Shown in pieces: positions 37,901 to 45,669 of a stretch of DNA of 64,000 nucleotides. The notes under the pieces are model-generated. The model did no database searches, was not told where the DNA came from, and was given only the letters and a program-made list of their open reading frames with translations. The first letter of the stretch is position 1; every line of letters starts with the position of its first letter. The stretch comes from Bosea sp. F3-2 (GTDB lineage Bacteria; Pseudomonadota; Alphaproteobacteria; Rhizobiales; Beijerinckiaceae): contig NZ_CP042331.1 of NCBI RefSeq assembly GCF_008253865.1, positions 2,728,001-2,792,000 on the forward strand, read 5' to 3'. The position numbers and the translations under genes are program-made.

Positions 37901-38315
37901 TCTTCAGGTGAAGGCGAAGGGTTTTGTCCCCGGCCGACACCTGATCACCTGCAACGGCAGGCGCCTGCCGATGACGGAGACCGGCATGTCCGGAGAGGCG
38001 ATCGCTGCCGTGCGCTTCAAGGCCTGGCAGCCGGCCTCCGGACTGCACCCGATCATTCCCGTCCATGCGCCGCTGACCTTCGACATCGTCGATACATGGG
38101 TCGGGCGCTCGCTCGGCGGCTGCGTCTATCATGTCGCTCATCCCGGCGGTCGCAATTACGAGACACCCCCGGTCAATTCCTACGAGGCGGAAGCAAGACG
38201 GCTCGCGCGTTTCGAGGCGATCGGTCATAGTCCGGGCGCTCTGGCGATTCCGCCGGAAGAGCGCAGTGCCGAATTTCCGCTCACGCTGGATCTGAGGCGC
38301 CAAGCTGGGGTCTGA
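34914..38315 (+). CDS. transglutaminase-like domain fused to DUF2126 putative amidoligase
   Basis: 1133 residues. Residues 1-290 are an N-terminal beta domain plus a transglutaminase/protease-like core with an intact triad: Cys180 (GSCRDTSWLL), His229 (DLHAWAEV) and Asp245 (GLDPTSG). The rest is DUF2126, a family predicted to be a glutamine-synthetase-fold amide ligase, with LTMGGEPTFVSIDD, MLHYGQGKWYPGE, a Pro/Ala-rich linker near 565-620, DGRHTGTGGGNHVVLGG and SYLFSGLFIGPTSQAPRIDEAR. Start is TTG with GAGGGGAG upstream. The next gene follows after eight bases. The pairing suggests a peptide-bond-forming or -trimming system; no signal peptide, so cytoplasmic. Reaction unknown. Confidence 0.85.
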   Translation: MAIIAALNHVTHYSYDRPVTLGPQIIRLRPAPHCRAAINSYSLKVTPAQHFVNWQQDPAGNWLARFVFPEPVREFRIEVDVVTELSVINPFDFFVETEAETFPFAYTPEQYAELAPYLLTEPAGPLLEAFLAGLPREPVNTVNFIVDLNARLQRLIAYGIRMEPGVQEPEHTLQIGSGSCRDTSWLLVQALRHLGLAARFVSGYLIQMKADIDPLEGPRGTDKDFTDLHAWAEVYIPGAGWVGLDPTSGLLTGEGHLPLAATAHYRSAAPVSGVASYAETSFDFQMSVTRVHEVPRITLPFSDESWQALDVLGDQVEADLQAQDVRLTMGGEPTFVSIDDQTGAEWNIAAVGPTKRERADVLIRRLRERFAPGGMLHYGQGKWYPGESLPRWAFALYWRRDGQPIWRNPDLIAREPGAMTGGDRELEAGATVHDAKALAKGLSEKLGLGADYVIPAYEDTGHWLLKEAQLPDNVDPLDSRLADPEERARMAQVFQLGLGHPRGFVIPVQRWQAAANDRRWRSEKWRLRRGKLFLVPGDSPVGYRLPLGSLPDIPKAEYPHIHPQDPMEPRGPLPPAGTSQVAPAPGAGSPPMPAAPTSFGAPPQMTVQVDPGATGTAQQRTEQEIGGEHVRTALSLEIRDNVLCVFLPPVERLEDYLDLVASIEAAAEETGLPVHIEGYAPPFDPRLNVIKVTPDPGVIEVNIHPATDWREAVAITQGVYEEARQARLCAEKFMVDGRHTGTGGGNHVVLGGVTPADSPFLRRPDLLKSIVLYWNRHPSLSYLFSGLFIGPTSQAPRIDEARHDQLYELEIAMAQVPKPGEAPIPLWLIDRLFRNLLVDVSGNTHRTEICIDKLYSPDGPTGRLGLLEFRGFEMPPDARMSLAQQLLLRALIAWFWREPQEGKLVRWGTALHDRFMLPELVWQDFREVLADLQRAGYAFDPVWFEAQAEFRFPFFGKVAHDGVEIEIRQALEPWHVLGEEGAAGGTVRYVDSSVERLQVKAKGFVPGRHLITCNGRRLPMTETGMSGEAIAAVRFKAWQPASGLHPIIPVHAPLTFDIVDTWVGRSLGGCVYHVAHPGGRNYETPPVNSYEAEARRLARFEAIGHSPGALAIPPEERSAEFPLTLDLRRQAGV

Positions 38316-38323
38316 CAAGGCGA

Positions 38324-40846
38324 ATGGCAGTGCAGAGCCGCACCCGATCGGGACGCAGCAGGGCAGACCGACGCGCTGCGCTGCTCGCCGGCTATCGGCC
38401 GCTGCCCGGCGCCTTCGACGAATTCATCGACGAGACTGGCAAGGTCAGGCCGCATTGGGAGCCGTTCCTGTCGGAATGGTGCGCGCTGACGCCGGGCGAG
38501 CTCTCGCAGCGCTTCGGCCTGGCCGACCGGCATGTCCGCGACACCGGCGTGTCCTATCGCGTCCATGGCGACATCGATGCGAACGATCCGGGCTTCGGCG
38601 AGCGCGCCTGGCCCCTGTCGCATGTGCCGCTCGTCATCCCTGAGGCGGAATGGCAGGTGATCGCGGCGGGCGTCACGCAGCGCGCCGAGATCCTGTCGAC
38701 ATTGCTCGACGACCTATACGGGCCGGGCGAGCTGATCGCGAAGGGGCTGCTGCCGGCTGCGGTCATCACCGGCAGCCCCGACTATCTGCGCCCGCTCCAT
38801 GGCGCGCCCGGCGGCGGCGCGCTCCAGCTCTATGCTGCCGATCTCGGCCGCGGGCCGGACGGGCGCTGGTGGGTGCTACAGGACCGGACCCAGGCTCCAT
38901 CCGGCACCGGCTATGCGCTGGAGAACCGGCTGGCGCTGGCACGCGCCTTCCCGGACATGTTCCGCAGCATGAACATCGAACGGCTCGCGGCCTTCTTCCA
39001 GAGCTTCCGCGCCGGGCTCGTCGCCCGTTCCAAGCGGGTCGAGCCGCGGATATGCCTGCTCACCCCCGGCCCGCTCAACGAGAGCTATTTCGAGCAGGCC
39101 TATCTCGCGCGCTATCTCGGCTTCCTGCTGGTCGAGGGTGGCGATCTGCTGATGCGCGAGGGTCGCGTCCTTGTCCGCACCATCGCCGGGCTGAAGCGCG
39201 CCGACGTGATCTGGCGGCGGATCGACGGCGACTTCGCCGACCCGCTCGAACTCAATGCCGGCTCGGCGCTCGGCGTGGCCGGGCTGGTCGAGGCTGTCAG
39301 GCAAGGCCATGTCCATGTCGCCAACGGGCTCGGCTCCGGCGTGGTCGAGGCCCGCGCGCTGATGGGCTTCATGCCGGCCTTAGCCAAGCAGCTCACTGGC
39401 GAGGAGCTGATCCTGCCGAATGTCGCGACCTGGTGGTGCGGCCAGCAGACAGAACGCGATGCGGTGCTCGATCGGCTCGGCGAGATGAGTGTGGCGCCGG
39501 CCTTCCGCAGCGCCGGCGACGGACTCGACACGGCGCCGATCGTGGCCGGCGAACTGCCGCCGGCCGAGCGGGAGGCGCTGCGCCGACGCATCGAGGCGCG
39601 CGGCATGGACTATGTCGGGCAGGAGGTGGTGCGGCTCTCAACCATGCCGGTCTTCCAGAACGGGCGCCTCGAACCGCATCCGATGACACTGCGCGTCTTC
39701 GCCGCCGCGACACCCGACGGCTGGAAGGTGATGCCCGGCGGCTTCTGCCGCATCTCCGACGAACCCGATGCACGCGCGGTCAGCCTGCGCAACGGCGTCC
39801 GCTCCAGCGATGTCTGGATCACCTCGGCGGAACCCGTCGCGCAGATCAGCCTGCTGCCGACGCCCGACCGCACCAGCATTCGGCGCGTGACCGGCACGCT
39901 GCCGAGCCGCGCTGCCGACAACCTGTTCTGGCTCGGCCGCTATCTGGAGCGCGGCGAAGCGACGTTGCGGCTGGTCCGGGCCCTGCTCAGCCGGCTGATC
40001 GATCCGGATCCGGCACCGGGATACGGCGAGACCGTCCGCCAGCTCGCGGGCACGCTCATCGCCTGGGGCGCTGCCCCCGGCGGCACCGGCCACAAGGATC
40101 CGGCGGTGCAGGCGCGCGCCGCGCTCTTCAGCTTCGACGACTACGGTTCGGCTGCCGCCTCGATCCGGGAGGCCCGGCGCACCGCTTCGGTGATCCGCGA
40201 GCGCCTCTCGGTCGATGCCTGGCGCCTGTTCAGCGACCTGCAGCGCCAGCTTCTGCCCGAGGAAGGGCGCAAGCAAAGCGAAGGCGAAACCTATGAGAGC
40301 GCCGACCGGGCGCTGAAGACGCTCGCCGCCTTCTCGGGCCTCAGCCAGGAGAACATGGTGCGCGGCGCGGGCTGGCGCTTCCTCGACATCGGCCGGCGCC
40401 TGGAGCGCGGCATCGCGACCTGCCGCTTCGCCCGGCAATTCGCCGACAGTCACGCCTCCGGCGACAGCCTCGACGCCCTGCTCGACCTGACGGATTCGCA
40501 GATCACCTACCGCTCGCGCTATTTGCTCGGCGCGAGCCTGCAGCCGGTGCTCGATCTGGTGATGCTCGACCCCTACAATCCCCGCTCGGTCGCCTTCCAG
40601 ATCGAACGGCTCGATGCCGAAATCGCCGCCCTGCCCACGCTCTCCGACGACGGCATGCTAGAAGCGCCGCGCCGACTGATGCTGCGGCTTGCCGCCGATT
40701 GCCGCACGACCGAGGCGAGCCGGCTCGACCGCACCAGCATCCTGCTGTTCGAGCAATTGCTGATGGGCGTTTCCAGCGCCATCGCCGACCGCTATTTCCT
40801 GCAGAACAGCGGCCCGGAAGGCTCGCGAATGACGAGCATCGCGTGA
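38324..40846 (+). CDS. circularly permuted ATP-grasp ligase fused to alpha-E domain
   Basis: 840 residues joining two families that are often separate genes. Residues ~60-480 are a circularly permuted ATP-grasp domain (LYAADLGRGPDGRWWVLQDRTQAPSG, MNIERLAAFFQSF, LLTPGPLNESYFEQAYLAR, LLVEGGDLLMREGRVLVRT, VANGLGSGVVEARALMGFMP, LPNVATWWCGQ). From ~525 is the helical alpha-E domain (SRAADNLFWLGRYLERGEATLRLV...). ATP-grasp enzymes form amide bonds through acyl-phosphates. It sits between two transglutaminase-like genes and overlaps the following one by four bases (GTGA), implying a fixed complex or pathway. Substrate unknown. Confidence 0.87.
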   Translation: MAVQSRTRSGRSRADRRAALLAGYRPLPGAFDEFIDETGKVRPHWEPFLSEWCALTPGELSQRFGLADRHVRDTGVSYRVHGDIDANDPGFGERAWPLSHVPLVIPEAEWQVIAAGVTQRAEILSTLLDDLYGPGELIAKGLLPAAVITGSPDYLRPLHGAPGGGALQLYAADLGRGPDGRWWVLQDRTQAPSGTGYALENRLALARAFPDMFRSMNIERLAAFFQSFRAGLVARSKRVEPRICLLTPGPLNESYFEQAYLARYLGFLLVEGGDLLMREGRVLVRTIAGLKRADVIWRRIDGDFADPLELNAGSALGVAGLVEAVRQGHVHVANGLGSGVVEARALMGFMPALAKQLTGEELILPNVATWWCGQQTERDAVLDRLGEMSVAPAFRSAGDGLDTAPIVAGELPPAEREALRRRIEARGMDYVGQEVVRLSTMPVFQNGRLEPHPMTLRVFAAATPDGWKVMPGGFCRISDEPDARAVSLRNGVRSSDVWITSAEPVAQISLLPTPDRTSIRRVTGTLPSRAADNLFWLGRYLERGEATLRLVRALLSRLIDPDPAPGYGETVRQLAGTLIAWGAAPGGTGHKDPAVQARAALFSFDDYGSAAASIREARRTASVIRERLSVDAWRLFSDLQRQLLPEEGRKQSEGETYESADRALKTLAAFSGLSQENMVRGAGWRFLDIGRRLERGIATCRFARQFADSHASGDSLDALLDLTDSQITYRSRYLLGASLQPVLDLVMLDPYNPRSVAFQIERLDAEIAALPTLSDDGMLEAPRRLMLRLAADCRTTEASRLDRTSILLFEQLLMGVSSAIADRYFLQNSGPEGSRMTSIA

Positions 40847-41721
40847 TCTACGAGCTGCGCCACGTCACTACCTATGGCTACAGCCGGCAGGTGCCGTTCT
40901 CCCGCTGCATCCTGCGGCTGCTGCCGCATGACGGCCCCGGCCAGATCGTGCGGAAGGCCGAGCTCTCGATCTCGCCGCGGCCGGCCGAGCGCGGCGACGG
41001 CATCTGCTTCTTCGGCAATCGGATGACCACGGTCACGATCGCCAAGCCGCACCGCGAGCTGAAGGTGGAGATGCGCGCCCGGATCGAGGTGAATCGGCAG
41101 GCCCCGCCCCATGCCGGCCTGACCCGCCACTGGGAGGAGGTCGCGCAGCTCGCGCTGGCGTCGAACAGCCTTGCCCCGGCTTCACCGGCGCATCACCTCT
41201 ATCCGAGCCGGCTCGTTCCCCCTGTCGCGGCCGTGATCGCCTATGCGGCCGAGAGCTTCGGCGCGAAGCGACCGGTGCTCGAAGCCGCCAGCGAGCTGAT
41301 GGCGCGCATCCGGCGCGACTTCGCCTATGATCCCGAGGCGACGGAGGTCACCACGCCCATCGCCGAGGCCTTCGCCCAGCGCCACGGCGTCTGCCAGGAT
41401 TTCGCGCATATCATGATCGGCGGCCTGCGCGGCCTCGGCCTGCCGGCCGCCTATGTCAGCGGCTATATCCGCACCATCCCGCCGCCCGGCGAAAAGCGGC
41501 TCGAAGGCTCCGACGCCAGCCATGCCTGGGTGCTGCTCTGGTGCGGCCCGGAGACGGGCTGGATCGGCCTCGACCCGACCAACGACCTCATCGTCGCCGA
41601 TGATCACATCGTCACCGCCTTCGGCCGCGACTATGCCGATGTCTCGCCACTCGACGGCGTGGTGATCGGCCCCGGCTCGCAGAAGATCGGCGTCGCAGTG
41701 GACGTCATCCCGGTGGGTTGA
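40843..41721 (+). CDS. transglutaminase-like cysteine protease family protein
   Basis: 292 residues with an N-terminal beta domain (YELRHVTTYGYSRQVPFSRCILRLLP) then a transglutaminase core with full triad Cys184 (HGVCQDFAHIM), His227 (ASHAWVLLW) and Asp244 (GLDPTND). Start is GTG overlapping the ATP-grasp gene's TGA. Proteins of this type in bacteria are often peptidases or amide-transfer enzymes. With the two upstream genes it completes the system; it lacks a signal peptide. Confidence 0.88.
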   Translation: MIYELRHVTTYGYSRQVPFSRCILRLLPHDGPGQIVRKAELSISPRPAERGDGICFFGNRMTTVTIAKPHRELKVEMRARIEVNRQAPPHAGLTRHWEEVAQLALASNSLAPASPAHHLYPSRLVPPVAAVIAYAAESFGAKRPVLEAASELMARIRRDFAYDPEATEVTTPIAEAFAQRHGVCQDFAHIMIGGLRGLGLPAAYVSGYIRTIPPPGEKRLEGSDASHAWVLLWCGPETGWIGLDPTNDLIVADDHIVTAFGRDYADVSPLDGVVIGPGSQKIGVAVDVIPVG

Positions 41722-41767
41722 GGCGACATCCCGGCAATATGGGCCGACTGCGCCGGCGCCGGATTGC

Positions 41768-42136
41768 TCAAGCAGCCGTGTTGGCCGGACGGGCGGATAT
41801 CGCCGGCGAGCAGACATGCTCCTCGCCCCAGGCCTTCAGCGCCATGATGACGGGCCCGAGCGTCCGGCCCTTCGCCGACAGGCTGTATTCGACGCGCGGC
41901 GGCACCTCGGGATAGACGACGCGCACGATCAGGCTGTCGCTCTCCAGCTCGCGCAACTGCGTCGTCAGCATGCGCTGGGTCACGCCCGGCATGCGCCGCC
42001 TGATCTCGTTGAAGCGCAGCGTGCCCCCGAGCAGATGGTAGAGCACGATGCCCTTCCATTTGCCGCCGATGAAGCTCAACGCCGCCTCCACCGGACAGCC
42101 GGGCAGGCCAGGCGGCTCACGGAAACGCGGTGGCAT
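41768..42136 (-). CDS. HxlR-family transcriptional regulator
   Basis: A 122-residue winged-helix regulator: CPVEAALSFIGGKWKGIVLYHLLGGTLRFNEIRRRMPGVTQRMLTTQLRELE and the wing RVVYPEVPPRVEYSLSAKG. Cys14 precedes the first helix, the position used for thiol sensing in YodB/HypR-like relatives. AAGGAT lies before the ATG. It is divergent from a quinone-oxidoreductase-like gene 99 bases away, so it probably controls it in response to electrophiles or quinones. Confidence 0.9.
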   Translation of the reverse strand: MPPRFREPPGLPGCPVEAALSFIGGKWKGIVLYHLLGGTLRFNEIRRRMPGVTQRMLTTQLRELESDSLIVRVVYPEVPPRVEYSLSAKGRTLGPVIMALKAWGEEHVCSPAISARPANTAA

Positions 42137-42235
42137 GACGGTATCCTTTTCGACACTATCGGCTGAAATTGTGCGTTCTTGCGCGCTTTCGAGGTTATGC
42201 GCATCTGGCCTCCATCGCAACGCAGGAGAGCCGCC

Positions 42236-43249
42236 ATGCGCGCCGTCGGATATCGCCAGTCCCAACCCATCACCGCCGAAGACAGCCTGATCGACCTCGA
42301 CCTGCCGAAGCCGGTTGCCGGCGGGCGCGACCTGCTCGTCGCGGTCAAGGCCGTCTCGGTCAACCCGGCCGATACCAAGATGCGCCGGCGCAACCAACCG
42401 GCGGCCGGGGAAGCGGCCGTGCTCGGCTGGGATGCGGCCGGTATCGTCGAGGCCGTCGGCCCCGAGGTCACGCGCTTCAGGCCGGGCGACGCGGTGTTCT
42501 ATGCCGGCGCGGTCGACCGGCTCGGCAGCAATGCGGAGTTCCACCTCGTCGACGAGCGCATCGTCGGGCCGAAGCCCGCCTCGCTCGGCTTCGCCGAGGC
42601 CGCCGCACTGCCGCTGACGGCCATCACCGCCTGGGAAATGCTGTTCGACCGTCTGAAAATTCGCGAAACCGTGCCCGGAGCCGCGCCCGCGCTGCTGATC
42701 ATTGGCGGTGCCGGCGGCGTCGGCTCGATCGCGATCCAGCTCGCTCGCCGGCTGACGGACGTCACCATCGTCGCGACCGCCTCCCGCCCCGAAACGCAGG
42801 CCTGGGTCAGGGACCTCGGCGCCCACCATGTCGTCGACCACACCAGGCCCCTGCCGGAGCAGGTCACCGCGCTCGGTCTCGGCGCACCGGCCTTCGTATT
42901 CTCGACCACCCACACCGATAAGCATCTGGCCGGCATCGCCGAACTGCTGGCGCCGCAGGGCCGACTCGGCGTCATCGACAACCCACCGACGCTTGACGCC
43001 ATGCCGCTGATGCGCAAGAGCCTTTCGCTGCATTGGGAGCTGATGTTCACGCGCTCCCTCTTCCAGACCGCGGATATGGACGAGCAGGGCAAGCTGCTCG
43101 CGGAGGTCTCGCGACTGGTCGATGCCGGCACGATCCGCTCGACGCTCGCCGAGCATTTCGGCGCGATCGACGCCGCCAATCTTAAGCGGGCGCATGCCCT
43201 GATCGAGAGCGGCCGCGCCAAGGGCAAGATCGTGCTGGAAGGTTTCTGA
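42236..43249 (+). CDS. zinc-independent alcohol dehydrogenase/quinone oxidoreductase-like (MDR) protein
   Basis: 337 residues of the medium-chain dehydrogenase family. GroES-like N-terminus (VAVKAVSVNPADTKMRR, LGWDAAGIVEAVGPEV) without the zinc Cys/His set, then NADPH-binding GGAGGVGSIAIQLARR, and the C-terminal ALIESGRAKGKIVLEGF. Start chosen at MRAVGYRQ with CAGGAGAG upstream. Likely reduces quinones or enones; control by the divergent HxlR protein is expected. Confidence 0.88.
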   Translation: MRAVGYRQSQPITAEDSLIDLDLPKPVAGGRDLLVAVKAVSVNPADTKMRRRNQPAAGEAAVLGWDAAGIVEAVGPEVTRFRPGDAVFYAGAVDRLGSNAEFHLVDERIVGPKPASLGFAEAAALPLTAITAWEMLFDRLKIRETVPGAAPALLIIGGAGGVGSIAIQLARRLTDVTIVATASRPETQAWVRDLGAHHVVDHTRPLPEQVTALGLGAPAFVFSTTHTDKHLAGIAELLAPQGRLGVIDNPPTLDAMPLMRKSLSLHWELMFTRSLFQTADMDEQGKLLAEVSRLVDAGTIRSTLAEHFGAIDAANLKRAHALIESGRAKGKIVLEGF

Positions 43250-43260
43250 CGGCGCGCCGG

Positions 43261-43412
43261 CTAGAGCTGATTTCGATCCGTTTGAACCACCCGAGCCGTC
43301 ATTGCGAGGAGCGAAGCGACGAAGCAATCCAGGGGCCACTGAGCTCTACGTCCCCCTGGATTGCTTCGCTGCGCTCGCAATGACGGTGCAGTTTGATCGA
43401 AAACTGCTCTAG
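43261..43412. repeat. nested palindromic element, CGTCATTGCGAGG type
   Basis: Outer arms CTAGAGCTGATTTCGATC and, from the right, CTAGAGCAGTTTTCGATC; inner palindrome CGTCATTGCGAG ... CTCGCAATGACG with arms AAGCAATCCAGGGG and CCCCTGGATTGCTT. The right CTAG supplies the stop codon of the Cys-rich protein gene. A relative is at 62272. Confidence 0.85.
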
Positions 43413-43741
43413 TGGGTCAGCACGCGGCAGGCCTGGGCGCAGGAGCGGCAGACGGCAACGCAGTCTTCCATGCCACCGACCCGCTCACAATCCGCGGCGC
43501 AGGCATCGCAGACCTCGGCGCATTCCGAGCACAGATGCTTGCCGTGTTTGGAGTTCATCAGGAGCAGATGCGCCGTCGTGCGGCAGATTTCGGCGCAGGC
43601 TGCCATCAGGCGCAGATGGGCGGGCTCGGCATGATCTCCGCCCACCTCGAGGCAGTGGGTCATCGCCATGCCGTGGCAGGTCTTGTAGCAATACAGGGCC
43701 TGATCCACGGCAGTGGCCGTATGGGCGTCGAGATGGTGCAT
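43409..43741 (-). CDS. Cys-rich four-helix-bundle copper-storage-like protein (DUF326/Csp type)
   Basis: 110 residues with 14 Cys arranged along predicted helices, several as CxxxC or CxxC (YCYKTCHG, ACAEICR, LCSECAEVCDACAADC, CVAVCRSCAQAC), as in Csp copper-storage proteins, where Cys line the inside of a four-helix bundle and hold Cu(I). No signal peptide, so cytosolic Csp3-like. I start at MHHLDAHT (43741) with GGAG seven bases upstream; a TTG start 33 bases further has no site. The TAG stop lies in the adjacent palindromic element. Confidence 0.85.
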   Translation of the reverse strand: MHHLDAHTATAVDQALYCYKTCHGMAMTHCLEVGGDHAEPAHLRLMAACAEICRTTAHLLLMNSKHGKHLCSECAEVCDACAADCERVGGMEDCVAVCRSCAQACRVLTH

Positions 43742-43802
43742 GTCGCAGCTCCGATCGGGATGTTTCCCGATCAACCGCTGCGACAGCGCCCTGTTCCGGC
43801 GG

Positions 43803-45248
43803 TCACGCCAAGGTATAGGCGGTCTTGACGGTGGTGTAGAACTCCTTGGCGTAGGCGCCCTGCTCGCGCGGGCCGTAGCTCGAGCCCTTCCGGCCGCCGA
43901 AGGGCACGTGATAATCGACGCCCGCCGTCGGCAGATTGACCATCACCATGCCGGCCTCGCTGTTGCGCTTGAAATGCGTCGCATGCTTGAGCGAGGTCGT
44001 GCAGATGCCCGAGGAGAGGCCGAACTCGGTGTCGTTGGCCACGCTGAGCGCCTCGTCATAGTCCTTGACGCGGACGATGTTGGCGACCGGGCCGAAGACC
44101 TCCTCGCGCGAGATGCGCATGGCGTTGGTGGTCTCGGTGAAGAGCGCCGGCTGCAGATAGAAGCCGGGCGTCTCGCGCTTCAAAAGCTCGCCGCCGAAGG
44201 CCAGCTTGCCGCCCTCATCCTTGGCGATCTGGATGTATTTCAGGTCCTGGTCGAGCTGGCCCTGATCGACCACCGGGCCGATATGGCTGCCGCTCTTCAG
44301 CGCATCGTCGACATTGAGCCCCTTCAGCCGCTCGATGCAGGCCTCGACGAACTTGTCGTGGATGCCGGCCTGGACGATCAGGCGCGACGAGGCGGTGCAG
44401 CGCTGGCCGGTCGAGAAGAAGGCGCCGTTGACCGCGACTTCCACCGCCGTCTTGAGGTCGGCGTCATCCAGCACGACGAGCGGGTTCTTGCCACCCATTT
44501 CGAGCTGAACCTTCTTCATCGGGCTGGAGGCGATGCAGGCGGCCGCGACCTTGCGGCCGGTCGCGACCGAGCCGGTGAAGGAGATCGCCTGCACGTCCTT
44601 GTGCTCGAGCAGCGCCTGGCCGACGACCGAGCCGCGGCCCATGACGAGATTGAGCGCGCCCTTGGGCAGGCCGGCGCGCTGGAGGATGTCGGTGAGCGCC
44701 CAGGCCGAGCCGGGCACGAGATCGGCCGGCTTGATGACAACGCAATTGCCCCAGGCGAGCGCGGGCGCGATCTTCCAGGCCGGGATCGCGATCGGGAAAT
44801 TCCACGGCGTGATCATGCCGATGATGCCGAGCGGCTCGCGCGTCACCTCGACGCCGACGCCGGGGCGCACCGAGGGGATCATCTCGCCGCCCAGCCGCAG
44901 GCATTCGCCAGCGAAGAAGGCGAAGACCTGGCCGGCGCGGGTTGCCTCGCCGATGCCCTCGGGCAGGGTCTTGCCCTCCTCGCGCGAGAGCAGGCGGCCG
45001 AGCTCGTCCTTGCGGGCGAGGATCTCGTCGGAGGCCTTCTTCAGAATCTCGTAGCGCTCCTGCGGCGTGGAGCGGCTCCAGGCCGGGAAGGCGGCCTTGG
45101 CGGCGGCGACGGCATTGTTGAGGTCCTCGACCGAGCCTTGCGCGTACTCGCCGACGACATCGTTGGTGTTGGAGGGGTTGATGTTGCGCGAGGCATTGGC
45201 CCCGCCAGCCCATTCGCCGGCGATCAGGTTCTTGAAGGGCGCGTTCAT
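43803..45248 (-). CDS. NAD(P)-dependent aldehyde dehydrogenase (2-oxoglutarate semialdehyde dehydrogenase-like)
   Basis: 481 residues. ITPWNFPIAIPAWKIAPALAWGN, FTGSVATGRKVAAACI, the catalytic Glu in LEMGGKNPLVVLDDADL and the catalytic Cys in GQRCTASSRLIV show an active aldehyde dehydrogenase. The overall pattern resembles 2-oxoglutarate-semialdehyde (2,5-dioxopentanoate) and succinate-semialdehyde enzymes; the substrate is inferred. I start at MNAPFKNL; the ribosome site GGGAG lies inside a perfect hairpin. A 50-residue membrane protein gene is upstream on the same strand. Confidence 0.88.
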   Translation of the reverse strand: MNAPFKNLIAGEWAGGANASRNINPSNTNDVVGEYAQGSVEDLNNAVAAAKAAFPAWSRSTPQERYEILKKASDEILARKDELGRLLSREEGKTLPEGIGEATRAGQVFAFFAGECLRLGGEMIPSVRPGVGVEVTREPLGIIGMITPWNFPIAIPAWKIAPALAWGNCVVIKPADLVPGSAWALTDILQRAGLPKGALNLVMGRGSVVGQALLEHKDVQAISFTGSVATGRKVAAACIASSPMKKVQLEMGGKNPLVVLDDADLKTAVEVAVNGAFFSTGQRCTASSRLIVQAGIHDKFVEACIERLKGLNVDDALKSGSHIGPVVDQGQLDQDLKYIQIAKDEGGKLAFGGELLKRETPGFYLQPALFTETTNAMRISREEVFGPVANIVRVKDYDEALSVANDTEFGLSSGICTTSLKHATHFKRNSEAGMVMVNLPTAGVDYHVPFGGRKGSSYGPREQGAYAKEFYTTVKTAYTLA

Positions 45249-45254
45249 CTTTCT

Positions 45255-45278
45255 CTCCCACGAACAGGTTCGTGGGAG
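45255..45278 (-). promoter_or_regulatory. perfect inverted repeat covering the ribosome site of the aldehyde dehydrogenase gene
   Basis: Eleven-base arms CTCCCACGAAC and GTTCGTGGGAG separated by two bases. On the minus strand the right arm contains the Shine-Dalgarno word GGGAG a few bases before ATG 45248. It could be a repressor operator or an mRNA hairpin that hides the ribosome site. Confidence 0.6.
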
Positions 45279-45368
45279 GGTGTTAGCGTCTTTGGAGCGG
45301 GAAGGCCAATGCCGCTCCGTCAAGGAGGCATCCGCTGATCGCATCGCCAGCCGCACGCCGGCGGTGAC

Positions 45369-45521
45369 CTACTTCTCCCTGATCGACAGTCCGTTCTTGC
45401 CGACCGCGATTTCGACGCCGTCCGGCTGCTTCTTTTCCTGGTAGAGCAAGTAGCCGGTCACGGCGAGGGCGGCGACCAGCACGACAATGAGAATGACCAG
45501 AAGATTGCGCGAAGCGAGCAT
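45369..45521 (-). CDS. small single-pass membrane protein (50 residues)
   Basis: A short gene with AAGGAT six bases before ATG. It encodes MLASRNLLVILIVVLVAAL..., a single strong hydrophobic segment (about residues 7-23), then YQEKKQPDGVEIAVGKNGLSIREK, a hydrophilic tail. The clean Shine-Dalgarno site, one membrane helix and sensible codons support a real gene. It precedes the aldehyde dehydrogenase gene by 120 bases on the same strand. Function unknown. Confidence 0.7.
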   Translation of the reverse strand: MLASRNLLVILIVVLVAALAVTGYLLYQEKKQPDGVEIAVGKNGLSIREK

Positions 45522-45669
45522 GAAGCATCCTTGAAGAAGCGGCCGCAACCGCGGCGCCCTGGCAACGCCTGCGGCCCGCTCAAAGTTCCGCGAGCGCGGA
45601 ACGTTCCACCGCCAAGAGCGTTCTCATTCGGCGCGAGCCATGAGAAGATCGCGCGAGCTGGAGCGAACG

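Noticed and set aside
42137..43339. Long upstream extension of the HxlR frame
   Set aside because: Antisense to the quinone-reductase-like gene; family similarity begins only at the ATG 42136 with a ribosome site.
45283..45528. 81-codon minus-strand frame
   Set aside because: Arg-rich and overlapping in another frame with the better supported 50-residue membrane protein.
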